This document shows positions 35,040 to 56,020 of a stretch of DNA of 64,000 bases, one piece after another. Position 1 is the first letter of the stretch, and every line of letters starts with the position of its first letter. Made by a program: the position numbers and the translations under genes. The DNA lies in NCBI RefSeq assembly GCF_963422355.1, contig NC_085100.1, positions 2,042,210-2,106,209 on the forward strand. Direction: 5' to 3'. This DNA is from Corticium candelabrum (Eukaryota; Porifera; Homoscleromorpha; Homosclerophorida; Plakinidae). Below the pieces are notes generated by a model, which was not told the DNA's origin, ran no database searches, and saw nothing but the letters and a program-made list of their open reading frames with translations.

Positions 35040-37885
35040 CTAATAGCAGAGTCCAGTATAGTGGTGACTCAGTTGGTGCCATTAGTAGTGTAGCAAATCG
35101 AGTAGTCAGTCATGGCGAACACAATCTACAATGTTACTGCCATATCCTTACTCTGTTATTACATTCTAAATAGAACTCTTGTGTTGATCTTGTGAGAATT
35201 TGCCATCTTGAATTAGAAAACATTAACATTCAATCGTTTCTCAAAGGCAATTTTGGCAGACAAAACCTAAATTTTGTTTGCCCCATGGTTGAGATTTGTT
35301 GTTTGGCTATTAATGTAGTAGTATTTTTGTCACCGGTACAATGCAGTCCAGGAGACTCGAATACTATATGTTGCAATGTTCAACCAACAATTTGATTAGA
35401 ACTCAATCAAACAATTAATTAGCCATTCTCACATTATGCCATCATGTCGCAGCTGACTCTGTCTAAAATATATAAAAATGGAATGTCAAGTCAAATTATT
35501 TTAGGAATAGAATTCGTGGTGGATGAGTGGGTCAACAACAATTTGTTCCAAATCTAGATTTATAAAAAAATATGAAAATTGCAGATGGCCCCTAATGAAG
35601 TAAATTTTTACTATTTTGTATACTTCTTCACTCTTTAATTAATTCTTTGGACTTAGAGTGCTCTAAACACATAAAATAGTATCCCGTGATTGTACTGTGC
35701 ATGTGGATACGGTAGTACCCTGTATGTAGGGATTGCCCCGGTTTTGGAGCATTGTGGGGCATGGTCATCTTTTTGCACGCTTAGAAAACATAGTAAATGA
35801 AGACTAAAATTTCTCAAAATCAATGAATGAAATGTTTGCACGTCGTGTACTATATCCTATTTTTGTTTTGGTCAATAATCATCTAACAACCTAGAAAACA
35901 GTTGCTAGCCTCGGAAGCCCATACGTCAATTTCTTCTTCTTCTTCTTCTTCTTCTTCTTCTTCTTCTTCTTCTCCTCCTCCTCCACGGATATCTCTTTTT
36001 GTACGTTATGTACGGCTGTGAAACTTGAGAAAACGCTTTAGAATTACCCAAACTCTATTCTTTTGATGACTAGAGAAACCGAAATCAATGTTAATTAAAA
36101 TTGTGTTTCTTTCAAGCAGATTTGATCCAATGACCGTCATCAATGCTATTGCACAGTTCGAGCTAATCATGGAGCAGTATTTGCGATTGCTTGTCCATGG
36201 CAACCAGGGACAATGGACGAAGAGCCAATCAGATAGACCAAACGCGTTTATGAAGGAGTTTATCACCAAAACTGTGTAATTCGATCATGTTTGCCATTGT
36301 CCGGTCTAGTCTGAAATTGTTTGCGATCTGCGTCGCACACAGTAGCAAAATTGACAAATAATTACGTACACATAGCAATATATACGGGAACCCAACATTT
36401 GTAACGCATATCCCGTATGTGATGATCTTTGGCTTTGACTACTAAGTCAAGTTCTATTCCAACTGTCGTTGCATATTCAATTATACACACACGGAAGAAA
36501 GAACAATGCTTAGACATACTTATAAAAGGCTTACAGGCCCTAATGAAGACATGTACACCCTAGCTTTGCTGCACTTTTGCGCTCCTAAGAACTTACCAAA
36601 CTAGAATTTTAAAAACTTTTTCTGTGACAAAGAAATAGATTATAGGGATTGTATAAAAAGTAACAGAAACAAGATTTAGATAATATGAACCAAAGCCAGA
36701 CATCATTAGTGAATCCTTCCAACCACCTTCCCTACATTTTACTTTTAGTGGGTTGGAAGGATTCACTAATGATGTCTGGCTTTGGTTCATATTATCTATA
36801 GATCCTGTTTCTGTTACTTTTACACAATCCCTACATCTATTTCTTTTTTTGAGAGAAAAAGCTTTTAAAATTCTAATAATAAGTTTTGGGACAAAATCAT
36901 GTGGACACTGATGCCGACGCTGACACTGACACCGGAATAGAAATGAATCCTATTCCAGCGTCAGCATCAACATCGAAGGATGCCACCTGCATCAAGGCGG
37001 TGTCTTTGATGTTGACACACAGCTGAGTGTCAGCGTCAATATTGTGAACCAGCCTTTACAGTCAAACAATTAAATAACTTTACATTTCCAGATATCCATG
37101 CTAAATGTGTGAAGTCTGTTGCTACAAATTAAATCACTTACTCCAGATGATCCTATAAACGAGGCGTGATGTTGTTTCTCCATTTCCACAGGAACGGGTT
37201 GATTATGTACATGCGTCTTCAGTGTCTCTGTCGAGAGAACTTGAGGATACCCAAAGTCCTAGACAACGTATTCAAGCAATCCACAAAGTAAGCTACAACT
37301 CTCATCATTGACATCAAAATTCATACAAGAACTTCATCCAGTAGTTCGTAAATGAGCACGAAATTTAGTCGCAGAGATTCCTCATTAAGGATACCACAAT
37401 AATCTTTGAACAGATTACACAGTCTGGCCACAGTCAAAGAAAGAGGACGTATATGTAAATTCAATGTTGAATTTCTGCAAAAGTTTCAATTTCCGTTCAC
37501 CTGTTCAATGTTTCTATTACGAACGCGGGCGATACGTTGAACTTGGTGGTGAATACAAAGTACAGTCCACTACGTTTAATGTGAATGAAGTGCACTCCTT
37601 CCACGTTCTGGACACGAAACAAATTCTAGTCACGTGACCATCACACGAAGACGTCATGTCACGCGTTAGTAAAAAGAGCGTACAAATATAGGTGGCGCTT
37701 GGCTGCCCTTCCACCCTTTCGCTTTCCTGTAAAAAATGTCAGCAGTGCCCTTCACGACGTCGCCTCGATCTAGAGCAAAACGTGAATTGTTAGCATTAAC
37801 AACAGGTTGAAGACGTAACTATCATACAGTCTCTGAACGCTATAGTGTCTCCTCTTGAAGAGAGAATGAAAAATTGAGACAACAT
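28305..37885 (-). CDS. AP4M1: AP-4 complex subunit mu
   Basis: Medium (cargo-binding) subunit of the AP-4 adaptor at the trans-Golgi network, which sorts cargo such as ATG9A. Sixteen exons: 37828-37885, 37684-37769, 37501-37607, 37327-37474, 37142-37258, 33090-33227, 32150-32216, 32034-32090, 31862-31956, 29287-29378, 29181-29231, 29076-29126, 28883-28997, 28770-28834, 28428-28544, 28305-28329. All phases agree, giving 462 aa (human 453). The longin-like domain starts MLSQFFILSSRGD and includes VLIYELLDEVL. The mu-homology domain includes NEIFVDLLERLTVLI, VDDCSFH-type LDDCSFHEAVNLEEF, ITVRIPVPK and DFEIPMFVCSGLNIRFLRV then WVRYITHS. VNLEEF and the N-terminus favour AP-4 over AP-1/2/3. The 25-nt last exon and the GTTGGA donor after exon 13 are the weakest parts. 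AATAAA on this strand at 28084-28089 is a likely poly(A) signal. Confidence 0.92.
30050..30121. repeat. (CA)n microsatellite
   Basis: About 36 uninterrupted CA units in AP4M1 intron 9 (29379-31861). Confidence 0.95.
30517..30583. repeat. (CA)n microsatellite
   Basis: About 33 uninterrupted CA units, also in AP4M1 intron 9. The rest of this 2.5-kb intron is A+T-rich, with a triple TTTACACCCTATATATGTG-type repeat at about 30822-30893. Confidence 0.95.
32306..32508. repeat. (CA)n microsatellite with TGCA interruptions
   Basis: About 200 bp of CA repeats interrupted by ATGC/CGCATGC at three places, in AP4M1 intron 6, some 90 bp upstream (gene sense) of exon 7. Confidence 0.95.
33596..34228. mobile_element. 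~630-bp inverted-repeat element with a nested MITE
   Basis: The left end GGGTGCATCTCCACTAGGGC and the right end AAGTGGAGACGTAGA (complement TCTACGTCTCCACTT) form an imperfect inverted repeat. A CTCGTCC-family MITE (33725-33854) sits inside. Short ORFs on both strands (33895-34213) are unrecognised and probably non-functional. It lies in AP4M1 intron 5. Confidence 0.45.
33725..33854. mobile_element. Palindromic MITE, CTCGTCCCC family (copy 2)
   Basis: GTAGCCTCGTCCACAGGCG at the left mirrors CCTGAAGACAAGGCTA at the right. The interior GCTCCTCCGTGCAG is also mirrored (CTGCACGGAGGAGC), so nearly the whole 130 bp folds into one hairpin. Same subfamily as the copy at 59836. Confidence 0.75.
34246..34296. 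repeat. (GT)n microsatellite
   Basis: About 25 GT units next to the right end of the 33596-34228 element, in AP4M1 intron 5. Confidence 0.9.
34608..35595. mobile_element. ~990-bp inverted-repeat element
   Basis: The left end begins AAGGGGCAGTCCGTAAATTT and contains GTATTTTTTTATAAATC. The right end, read in reverse, begins TTAGGGGCCATCTGCAATTT and contains ATATTTTTTTATAAATC. The inverted similarity extends about 70 bp. The interior has a (GACA)n tract (34955-35035) and no transposase. In AP4M1 intron 5. Confidence 0.55.
34955..35035. repeat. (GACA)n microsatellite
   Basis: About twenty GACA units, with one GGCATACA interruption. Confidence 0.95.
35931..35986. repeat. (TTC)n microsatellite
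   Basis: About 14 TTC units running into CTCCTC, in AP4M1 intron 5. Confidence 0.9.
36598..36888. mobile_element. Near-perfect 290-bp hairpin element
   Basis: The left arm 36598-36724 and right arm 36751-36888 are reverse complements with a ~26-bp loop. The inner ~60 bp of each arm (around GACATCATTAGTGAATCCTT) is almost perfectly paired. The outer ends are CCAAACTAGAATTTTAAAA and its degenerate complement. It lies in AP4M1 intron 5; its transcript would form a long double-stranded RNA hairpin. Confidence 0.75.
36908..37055. mobile_element. GACGCT-family element, short copy
   Basis: Shares CTATTCCAGCGTC and the end TATTGTGAACCAGCC with the repeat at 1-661, and has GACGCTGACACTGACAC inverted relative to its right half. 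Inferred MITE of the same family. Confidence 0.5.
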
Positions 37886-38030
37886 TGTCAGTCACGTGAC
37901 ATGCATGTGATTAGGCGGATTTAAACTAGAAAGTTCCCGGATAAGAAAGAGACTTTGAATGGTTTGTGCAACGAAACGAGACGTATGAGCACTAAAAATC
38001 CTAGGTATGATTACGAGTATATAATAAATC
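37886..38030. promoter_or_regulatory. Bidirectional promoter AP4M1/AGTPBP1 with CLEAR-like box
   Basis: Only 145 bp separate the divergent ATGs at 37885 (-) and 38031 (+). The palindrome GTCACGTGAC at 37891-37900 equals the CLEAR consensus recognised by TFEB/TFE3-type factors and also fits USF/MYC. A second exact GTCACGTGAC is in AP4M1 intron 2 (about 37630). No TATA box is evident. Confidence 0.6.
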
Positions 38031-49045
<11,015 letters not shown>

Positions 49046-49797
49046 CATTATATATAGGTAATCAATTATTTTCATTACAGACGGACATTCTAGTCGATAT
49101 TCGATGATTAATGTCAAGGAACGATTTTCTATATATGATAATATATGTTTATTTACAATGCAGTTTTGAACCAATGTTTTGTGCATATTGAGAGACACAT
49201 CCCTCCAATACGGTAGTCTAGTGTATTGTGAGATGCATCCCTCCAATACAATAGTCTAGTGTATTGTGAGATGCATCCCTGCAATACAATAGTCTAGCAT
49301 GTTGTGAGATGCATCCCTCCAATACCATAGTCTAGTATTGAGAGATGCATCCCTTCAATACAATAGTTCAGTGTATTGTGGGATGCATCTCTCCAATACA
49401 ATAAATTTTTCTTTTAGCATTGTCACATAGCCATTGCAACTGTACTTGTTACACAGCATCGTTTACAGTAAAAATCTTCAACTAAATGTTTCAGAATGCG
49501 TATGAGTTCAATGAAATGTCAGTTTTTCTTCAAGAATATACCATACAGACATTTGGTAAATTAGAATCTATAGGTTGAGGCCGACTGAAACTGACTCAGT
49601 GTTGTTGAAATTTTTATACCTAGCTTGTATTGAAGGACAAGTGCACATCATGCAGCAGCGTGAATAATGGTATGTAGTGATACATACAACAATAAAATCA
49701 TTAATAAAAATGCCATAAAATCAATCATTTTAGCAACAAGCTGCTGTTGACTCAATCGAGTTCAATCAAACGTCATAGTTAACGAAGGAATGCTAAA
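49046..49797. other. Gap between AGTPBP1 and the FMN reductase gene
   Basis: Convergent 3' flanks. It holds the 38-bp minisatellite listed next and an AATAAA at 49400-49405 that could serve AGTPBP1. No coding exon seen. Confidence 0.5.
49192..49402. repeat. 38-bp minisatellite, about 5.5 copies
   Basis: Tandem units of the form GAGATGCATCCCTCCAATAC followed by AATAGTCTAGTGTATTGT. Successive copies differ by a few bases. Located 150 bp after the AGTPBP1 stop, probably in its 3' UTR. Confidence 0.9.
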
Positions 49798-51571
49798 CTA
49801 CGATGGTACGCCATCTTTCTCCTTCTTCGCTTTTAATGCCTCACTATACCAACCCAGCTGAGTGATCAACTTCCGAGCACCCGATTCCATATGTTCATTC
49901 AGTGGTTTCCCGTCTTCGTCCAATGCCTTTGTTACGTGAGGTATCCCAAAGATATGAGGGACACTGATTGTACCGATCTCAGAGAGCAAGCAACGAAGCT
50001 GCATCGCTGCTCTCATGCCCCCATACGGCCCGGGAGAATAACAGACAATGCCACTGACTTTGTACTTATAAGAAGAGATGGGAAAGTGATCAATGAGATT
50101 GCTCAGCGCTGGTGGGATTGAGTGGTTGTATTCGGGAGAGATGACAACGATGGTGTCACTGTTTACTAGCGTTTCATTGGCTTTGACCATAGTCTCTGGG
50201 AGAGTCGTCCAGTCTTTGACAAACATCATCGATTGTCGTAGAACTGGAAGGTCCATTTCCAGAGGATCTAAAATATGGAAATCCATTAGACTATAGTTGA
50301 CAAGCCATCGACAGGCTCCCAACATATTACACCCTATTACAAGCATTAGGTGCCAGGCATACCACATAATTAATATTTAAAAAATTAATTAATTAATTAA
50401 GACAATACGATGAGTGATGCATACTATCTTACTTGATTTCAACGAGTAGTGGTTTAATGTCTAATTAGATTAATGACTATGACTCAAAGAAAGGCTAATT
50501 TTCATATTGAATTAAAATTGAGTTTGACCTTGAGATTGAATACCAGCTACCACCCTCATAACAGAAGCTTTGAGACATACACTTTGACCGAAGATCATTA
50601 TTTTCAAAGTGGCTTGATTTCACATGCTGTGCCAATAATCATGGGCCATGCCCATCTGTTAAATAAAGTACATGTAGATCCAGTAACCACTTAATTTAAA
50701 TTTGCCATTTTTTCTTAGCACATCTCTCAACAGTGGCATAGCTCCCCCCACAGTAGGAGGGGTAAACTGGTTTTGAGGTTCATATCAACATTTTGATCAA
50801 AACTCTGTAGTACTGCCTTTACATTAACTATTACCCATTAGTGATAGTTACTTTGGTGTGTAGCAAATAACCCCCCCCCCCCCAATAGACATGTCAGGCT
50901 ACGTCACTGCTCTCAACTCCCCACCAAGTCATACTCTATTGTCACAAGCAACTCTCCAAGTACTATATAATATAATACAAGATTATATTATTAGAGTTTC
51001 CTTCACTACACTACAACACTTACTCTTCCAATAGCTTTACTCTCCAAAACTGCCTGGAGACTGAAGCAACTACGAAGTGAGACAAATAGCAGAGCAAATA
51101 AGGTGACACGTAGTTGCATTATTATTATACAGGGTTACAAGCGGTCGTCAATTTTGGAGCCAAATTTGGGTGTTGCTAGCCTGTGGGAGCCCAGAGCTGT
51201 GTATATATATATATTTAATATATTCTTCTTCTATGCAAACTACCCCAAACTACCCCAAACTGCCCCAGACTACCCCAAACTACCCTACCCACCCAGTCCC
51301 TAAACATAACTACATTACAGTAACGGGAAAATCCCACAAGTCATCAAAGTCCAGGTTCAGTCTACTGTATAACAGCTTGGCATTGTACTGCCACAGTCTT
51401 ACGAACAACTGTTCCATCAAATTTGAGTATGTCTGAGAGAAAGGTATGCTGTTCATTGATGAAGCTTTTGAGGCTATGGTCTTCAGCGATTCTAGACTTG
51501 AGGGAGACCAGTGTCCTAAAGTTTCTACAATGAGCGGGTAGAAATGACCACCTGCTTGAGTAACCACCCTG

Positions 51572-51620
<49 letters not shown>

Positions 51621-51770
51621 GTCCGTACCGACAAGCTGGTCGGGCAGGAGCGAGACGGTGCCGCTCGACGACAAGGCAGAGGTTGACGTAGGCCGCGGCG
51701 AGCGCGTCCATGGCGAGCACGGCGTGCGGATTGTGGTAGCCGCCCGTCAATACGAACCGGCCGAAGGGAT

Positions 51771-51812
<42 letters not shown>

Positions 51813-52406
51813 CTCTGTGGGAGCCAAAGCCCTTGGACACCCAGAGGCTTGCTGCGCACTACTGGTAGGGTCAAGCACAGAGACTGGACTCCAGCACAGG
51901 CACACATTAGATTTTTATTTTCACTGTTAACTTGGAGCCATCTGGAGCCTTTGGCTCCATTGCCCCGGTAACAACACCCTGTGCTATATTTATACCATCA
52001 ATCAAGCACGTGCTCTACAGTTAATTTGATAATTTTGATAAATTGACTAGCCGCTGAGATTCAAAACAAAGAAAACCGTTAATAAACACTGTATTAGCTA
52101 TTTGATCGCTTTCACTCACACAATTTGGATAGGATCAACAGTCTACGCATCTCTACAGTCTACCATCCGATGCTAGAGCCATTACATGTCGGATGGCTAC
52201 TATACTAAACAGCCTGTAGGCTGTAGACCTTGCCTTTTGGCTAGTTTATCAAGTTAGCGCTTACCAATAACTGTAACGTCGTGGCCGCTCCTTGTCAGTT
52301 GCTCGTGCACGAATTTCGACACACGCGTGCAAACGCGATTTTCACGCGCACTTCCAAGAAACATCACCACCTTGAGACTCTGTTTAGCCACTTCCTTACC
52401 TGCCAT
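49798..52406 (-). CDS. NADPH-dependent FMN reductase-like flavoprotein
   Basis: Two exons (52265-52406 and 49798-50267) give 203 aa with a flavodoxin-like fold. Motifs of the NADPH-dependent FMN reductase/quinone reductase family are in place: the phosphate loop LGSAREN (17-23) after the first beta strand, SPEYNHSIPP (91-100) at the flavin ring, and SPGPYGGMRA (125-134). It probably uses NAD(P)H to reduce free flavin, quinones or azo compounds in the cytosol; the true substrate cannot be read from sequence. Length is typical (180-210 aa). The single 2-kb intron carries two mobile elements and microsatellites. It is divergent from EXOSC1 with a 59-bp gap between ATGs. No signal peptide. Confidence 0.85.
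50731..50909. mobile_element. MITE with CAGTGGCATAGC ends
   Basis: CAGTGGCATAGC at the left and GCTACGTCACTG at the right are inverted, with C-rich/G-rich blocks just inside. About 180 bp, in the FMN reductase intron. Confidence 0.55.
51310..51570 (-). pseudogene. Fragment of a mobile-element ORF (C-terminal end)
   Basis: An open frame ending at 51310 encodes GGHFYPLIVETLGHWSPSSL and then a helical segment to the stop. The P-L-x-VE-T-x-G-x-W pattern followed by a helical Arg/Asn tail resembles the C-terminal end of retroelement-type ORFs common in invertebrate genomes; this is recollection and unverified. The reading frame continues through the (TA)n tract as YIYIYI, which is not credible as protein. 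I infer a truncated remnant. Confidence 0.4.
51574..51811. repeat. Two (TA)n tracts around a GC-rich island
   Basis: (TA)n at 51574-51617 and 51773-51811 bracket a 155-bp segment (51618-51772) that is strongly G+C-rich, unlike anything else in the window. The island is open on several frames on both strands (for example HPFGRFVLTGGYHNPHAV on the minus strand), but no function is assignable. Confidence 0.8.
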
Positions 52407-52465
52407 GGTGTTAACAAAAAAAGTGTGGTAGCCTCGGAGTTCCAGACCTTTTTTTATTGATATGA
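52407..52465. promoter_or_regulatory. 59-bp bidirectional promoter, FMN reductase/EXOSC1
   Basis: The divergent ATGs lie at 52406 (-) and 52466 (+). The gap is A+T-rich in the middle (TTTTTTTATTG). The 5' UTRs must be very short or overlap antisense. Confidence 0.6.
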
Positions 52466-52876
52466 ATGGAAGGTGTGGCGGTTCCTGGTGAGCGTCTTGG
52501 TTCTACGGAGGACTTCACTTCTGGTGGTGGGACTTACGAATGCGATGGATATGTGTATGCGTCTGTAACAGGATTTGTTAAGAAGCAGGCGTCTCAAAAG
52601 GTTGGCCAGGTAAGAAGTTAGGCGCACGCACACGCATGCGCACATGTACACACGCACGCACACACTCACGCACACACACACCTATACAAACATCTGTATT
52701 TGGCTTTTAGCCTCCCACTGTAAGGATTGTGCGAAACGAGAGTCAGCACTTGGTGTTGCCAGAGATTGGCTCTACAGTGACATGCAAGGTAAGTGTTTCT
52801 AGTTACAGCCATATTATACAAAGTTAGATTTAAAATAAATTTTAGTATTTTTGAGTATAAATTGACAGACAGACAA

Positions 52877-52907
<31 letters not shown>

Positions 52908-54352
52908 AACAGATTGACAGACAGGCAGACAGACAGACAGACAAACAGATTGACAGACAGACAGACAGACAAACAGATGACAGACAGACAGACAGACAGA
53001 TTGGCAGACAGACAGACAGACAGACAGATTGGCAGACAGACAGACAGACAGACAGATTGACAGACAGACAAACAGATTGACAGACAAACAGACAGACAGA
53101 TTGACAGACAGGAAGACAGACAGACAGGCAGACAAGTATTTAATCTCAACTACTAGAGTGCGATATTTGTAGCCTCGTCCCCAAACTCTTTCATGCTAGT
53201 CTTGTCCAGTACCCGTATGACAAGCCTGGAATGTTACAAGCCTGGAATTGTCATACTGGCACCGGGCAAGACTAGAGCGAGAGTCTGGGGATGAGGCTAC
53301 AATATTTGTCTCTCGCGCTTACCACAATCACTGCAGCATTCTTGGCGTCTTGCAATACTAAAAGGATAGTCTCGTTTTGTCGGTCACAGAACTCGTGCAT
53401 TCGTATTCATAATGCATTGGAGCTCTGCTCGGTGCTCATTGGTACAATAAAAGTCAGACAATCACCTCATCAGGTGGTTGAGCCACATTCTTTTACACAG
53501 ATACAGTACACATCACTATTGTGGTGTCTACCATAATGCTCTTAATGTACCATTTAGTGAGTAAAAGCACACAAGAATGCAGCAATTATAGGACACACTG
53601 TGAGTATCACTATATAACAACATTCTGTAGAGGGAATTGCACAACATGGATGTGTACAGTAGATAGGGCTATGCAATGACAAAGATGTCATAGTGAGCAT
53701 GCCACCCATTACTGTTTACATCCACTTATAGGTCACCTCTATCAACAGTAACGTCTGCAAGGCATCTATCATCTGTGTGGGACCGGTTCATGTCAAGGAC
53801 CCGTTTAGAGGAATAATCAGGTATTAGAGAAAAGGGAATAAACTGATATAAACAAGCAATGTTTCACCTGGTTCTCATCTGTGCTTGACATGACATCTGA
53901 TCTAATTAGGAAGGATGATGTAAGAGCAACAGAAAAAGATAAAGTAAATATCACCCACTGTATGTACATGAGTGTTGCATAGAGTGGGTGTATGCATGTG
54001 TGCCAGGTTGAGATGTACAAGTGTTTTCGACCTGGAGATATAATCAGAGCTAAAGTGGTATTTATATACACAGATGCTCTGCCTATCTCTAACAGTAGCT
54101 GATTGAATTATTCTCTTCCTAGATCTCATTAGGCGACGCCCAATCTTACATTATGTCAACAGCAGAGAACGAGCTGGGGGTTATATTTGCAGAGAGTGAA
54201 GCTGGTGAGTGGGGATGCGACCCGCTGGGATATCGCTAATTCACAATTTGACATCAACAGGGGCGGCCATGATACCAGTCAGCTGGTGCCACATGCAGTG
54301 TCCCAAGACAAAAGTAAAGGAAAACAGGAAAGTCGCTAAAGTGCATAACTGA
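52466..54352 (+). CDS. EXOSC1: Exosome complex component CSL4
   Basis: Cap subunit of the RNA exosome (3'-5' RNA processing and decay). Seven exons: 52466-52609, 52711-52788, 53732-53820, 53910-53943, 54007-54057, 54123-54204, 54261-54352. Phases agree; 189 aa (human 195). The N-terminal domain begins with the diagnostic VPGERLGSTEDF. The central S1 domain includes PFRGIIRKDDVRATEKDKVE and CFRPGDIIRAKV. The C-terminal part has TAENELGV and PVSWCHMQCPKTK, all matching CSL4. Intron 2 carries a (GACA)n array and a palindromic MITE. It is head-to-head with the FMN reductase gene and tail-to-tail with the tetraspanin gene, 122 bp apart. Confidence 0.93.
52864..53134. repeat. Imperfect (GACA)n array, 270 bp
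   Basis: GACA units with recurrent AACA and GATTGACA variants giving a higher-order pattern, in EXOSC1 intron 2. Confidence 0.9.
53169..53300. mobile_element. Palindromic MITE, CTCGTCCCC family (copy 3)
   Basis: GTAGCCTCGTCCCCAAACTC at the left mirrors GAGTCTGGGGATGAGGCTAC at the right. The octamer ATATTTGT directly flanks both sides (left ending 53170, right beginning about 53302), as expected for an 8-bp target duplication. Same subfamily as copy 1 (shared GGCACCGG and AGACTAG blocks). In EXOSC1 intron 2. Confidence 0.8.
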
Positions 54353-54474
54353 CTATTGAACAACTGAACTATATAGCTATGTACAATGATTACTACAACT
54401 AAAGAGTCTATACAAAGACTGTGCATGGCTTCAATCATAGTCTATCACCTTCTTGTTGACACTGATTTAGTTTG

Positions 54475-55350
54475 TTATCGAGTCTCCAAGTAGTGGAGGT
54501 GCAACGCTGCCATAAACAATACCACCATGCTGAGTGGAACCAGCACAAACCCACAGATACTGAGATACATGAGGTCATCTGTATCCACTGCTTCCTCCAC
54601 CATCAATGCCAAGTCGGTCGACTCCACGCATCCTTGTGTAAAAATATTCTTGACATCGCCGCTTCCACCCACTCTTCCGTCACACGTCTTATCTAGACAA
54701 CAGGATATTGGGACGACGCATCCTCGACTGGTGCAGTTGAAGTGAATGCTTCTGTCCCAATCCTCGAATGTCTCGATACCACAACAACGAAATCGCGTCT
54801 GCGTGTAGGTAACAGGTCCGGCGTTGAACTCCGGTTGCGTATTCAGTATTACCTCATTCATTTGACTCTTCACTTCCTGTTTCACAAGATCCGCTGCGTC
54901 CATTTCTAGAGTCTCCCTATACACAAGCGCCATGAAACCCGTCGCTAAAGTCACCACGAAGAAGACAACGACGCCAGCGATGAAGAGCGCCAACAAACAC
55001 GACCGCTTCCGTAAAAATCCGAGAAAACCTATCACGGCCATCAGCATTCCGAATCCTCCCGCTGCCATGGCAAGAAACGTCGGATCCTCGCTATACATCA
55101 AGTCCTTTCTCGCTTCCTTCTTCAAGTAGCGGTCTAAATCATGCTCCATTTCCTCTCCTCTCACCAGTTTTCGCCGCTCGAGGAAAGACCAGACTCCCAC
55201 ACCGGACAAACCCGCTGCCAAAAAGAAAAACACGAGAGGAAATACGACGCCCGAATGCTTCGCACACCGCTGGCCTCTCGTCATTGTCCTGAAAAGGACC
55301 GTCTCTCTCTTCGACGCCCGACTGCTTCCCTCTGCGAAGTGAGGCGGCAT
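54475..55350 (-). CDS. Tetraspanin, intronless
   Basis: Integral membrane scaffold protein of 291 aa in a single exon. Four hydrophobic segments: about 34-57, 91-113, 118-143 and 260-286. The large extracellular loop (about 145-258) has the tetraspanin cysteine pattern: CCG (189-191), PISCC (214-218), and a GC before TM4 (240-241), plus an NCT glycosylation site at 205. An additional Cys is at 223. The N-terminus (about 33 aa) is longer than usual; an internal Met at 23 is an alternative start. Assignment to a named vertebrate tetraspanin is not possible by eye. It is divergent from the actin-like gene and convergent with EXOSC1. Confidence 0.88.
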   Translation of the reverse strand: MPPHFAEGSSRASKRETVLFRTMTRGQRCAKHSGVVFPLVFFFLAAGLSGVGVWSFLERRKLVRGEEMEHDLDRYLKKEARKDLMYSEDPTFLAMAAGGFGMLMAVIGFLGFLRKRSCLLALFIAGVVVFFVVTLATGFMALVYRETLEMDAADLVKQEVKSQMNEVILNTQPEFNAGPVTYTQTRFRCCGIETFEDWDRSIHFNCTSRGCVVPISCCLDKTCDGRVGGSGDVKNIFTQGCVESTDLALMVEEAVDTDDLMYLSICGFVLVPLSMVVLFMAALHLHYLETR

Positions 55351-56020
55351 GTATGAGTGCTAGCTCACGCGTTCTCGTGACAAAAAGCGAGTTGTTGTAA
55401 AGAGAGGGAAGTAGACGTGGCCTTTTGTTGTATGGCGTCTCTCTAAGGTGAGCGGCTTTCAACACACACAGGCTGGCTTGAAAGGAAGTTTATAAGAGGG
55501 AAGTTGGCTTCCCTTGCGGTACTACGCATCACCGGAAGCGGTTGACCTGAGAGGGCGTGGCATGAAGTATCCTGCTCAATCAAATTACTCAAATTACCGG
55601 TGACGTTAGGTTACTCATATTTCGCTGCCAGTCATTGCCTGTAACAACTTATCGATTCGAACTTTTAGTGACGCGTCTAGCTCACTTGCACGTCTCTAGA
55701 CTCTCCACGTACAAATTTATAGATTAGAGATAATTTAGACTAGAGATAATTTAGATTAGAGATAATCTAGATTATAGATAATGTAAAAATTAGAGAGCTA
55801 CTGTAAAGGTTTTTTTCTTTTGTTGTTGTTGTATTTTCCTTTTTTACTAGACCAGGTACTCCTACGTGACAGGTGGTGTAAGTAAGCACACGTAGGTTCA
55901 CATGTACTGAAATGGGAACACGCCTTGCTCTAGCACCCATGCTAGTCATGCAGCTGGATGTATGTCCATGGCCACGTGAGCGGTGGCGCACCCTCACTCC
56001 GGCACTCCTCCTTGCTAAAG
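55351..56020. other. Divergent intergenic region, tetraspanin/actin-like
   Basis: 670 bp between two divergent start codons, so promoters of both genes should lie here. It holds a short tandem repeat (55721-55783, about four units of AGATTAGAGATAATTT) and a CACGTG at about 55974. No exon seen. Confidence 0.5.

Larger units (their letters stand above)
51130..51981. mobile_element. ~850-bp element with CAGGGT ends and a protein fragment
   Basis: The left end CAGGGTTACAAGCGG and the right end (complement CAGGGTGTTGTTACCGG) are imperfect inverted repeats, with TTGGAGCC/GGCTCCA blocks inside each. It contains two (TA)n tracts, a GC-rich island and a minus-strand protein fragment. Within the FMN reductase intron. 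Confidence 0.5.

Noticed and set aside
49192-49402. CRISPR-like array
   Set aside because: Contiguous 38-bp minisatellite with no unique spacers.
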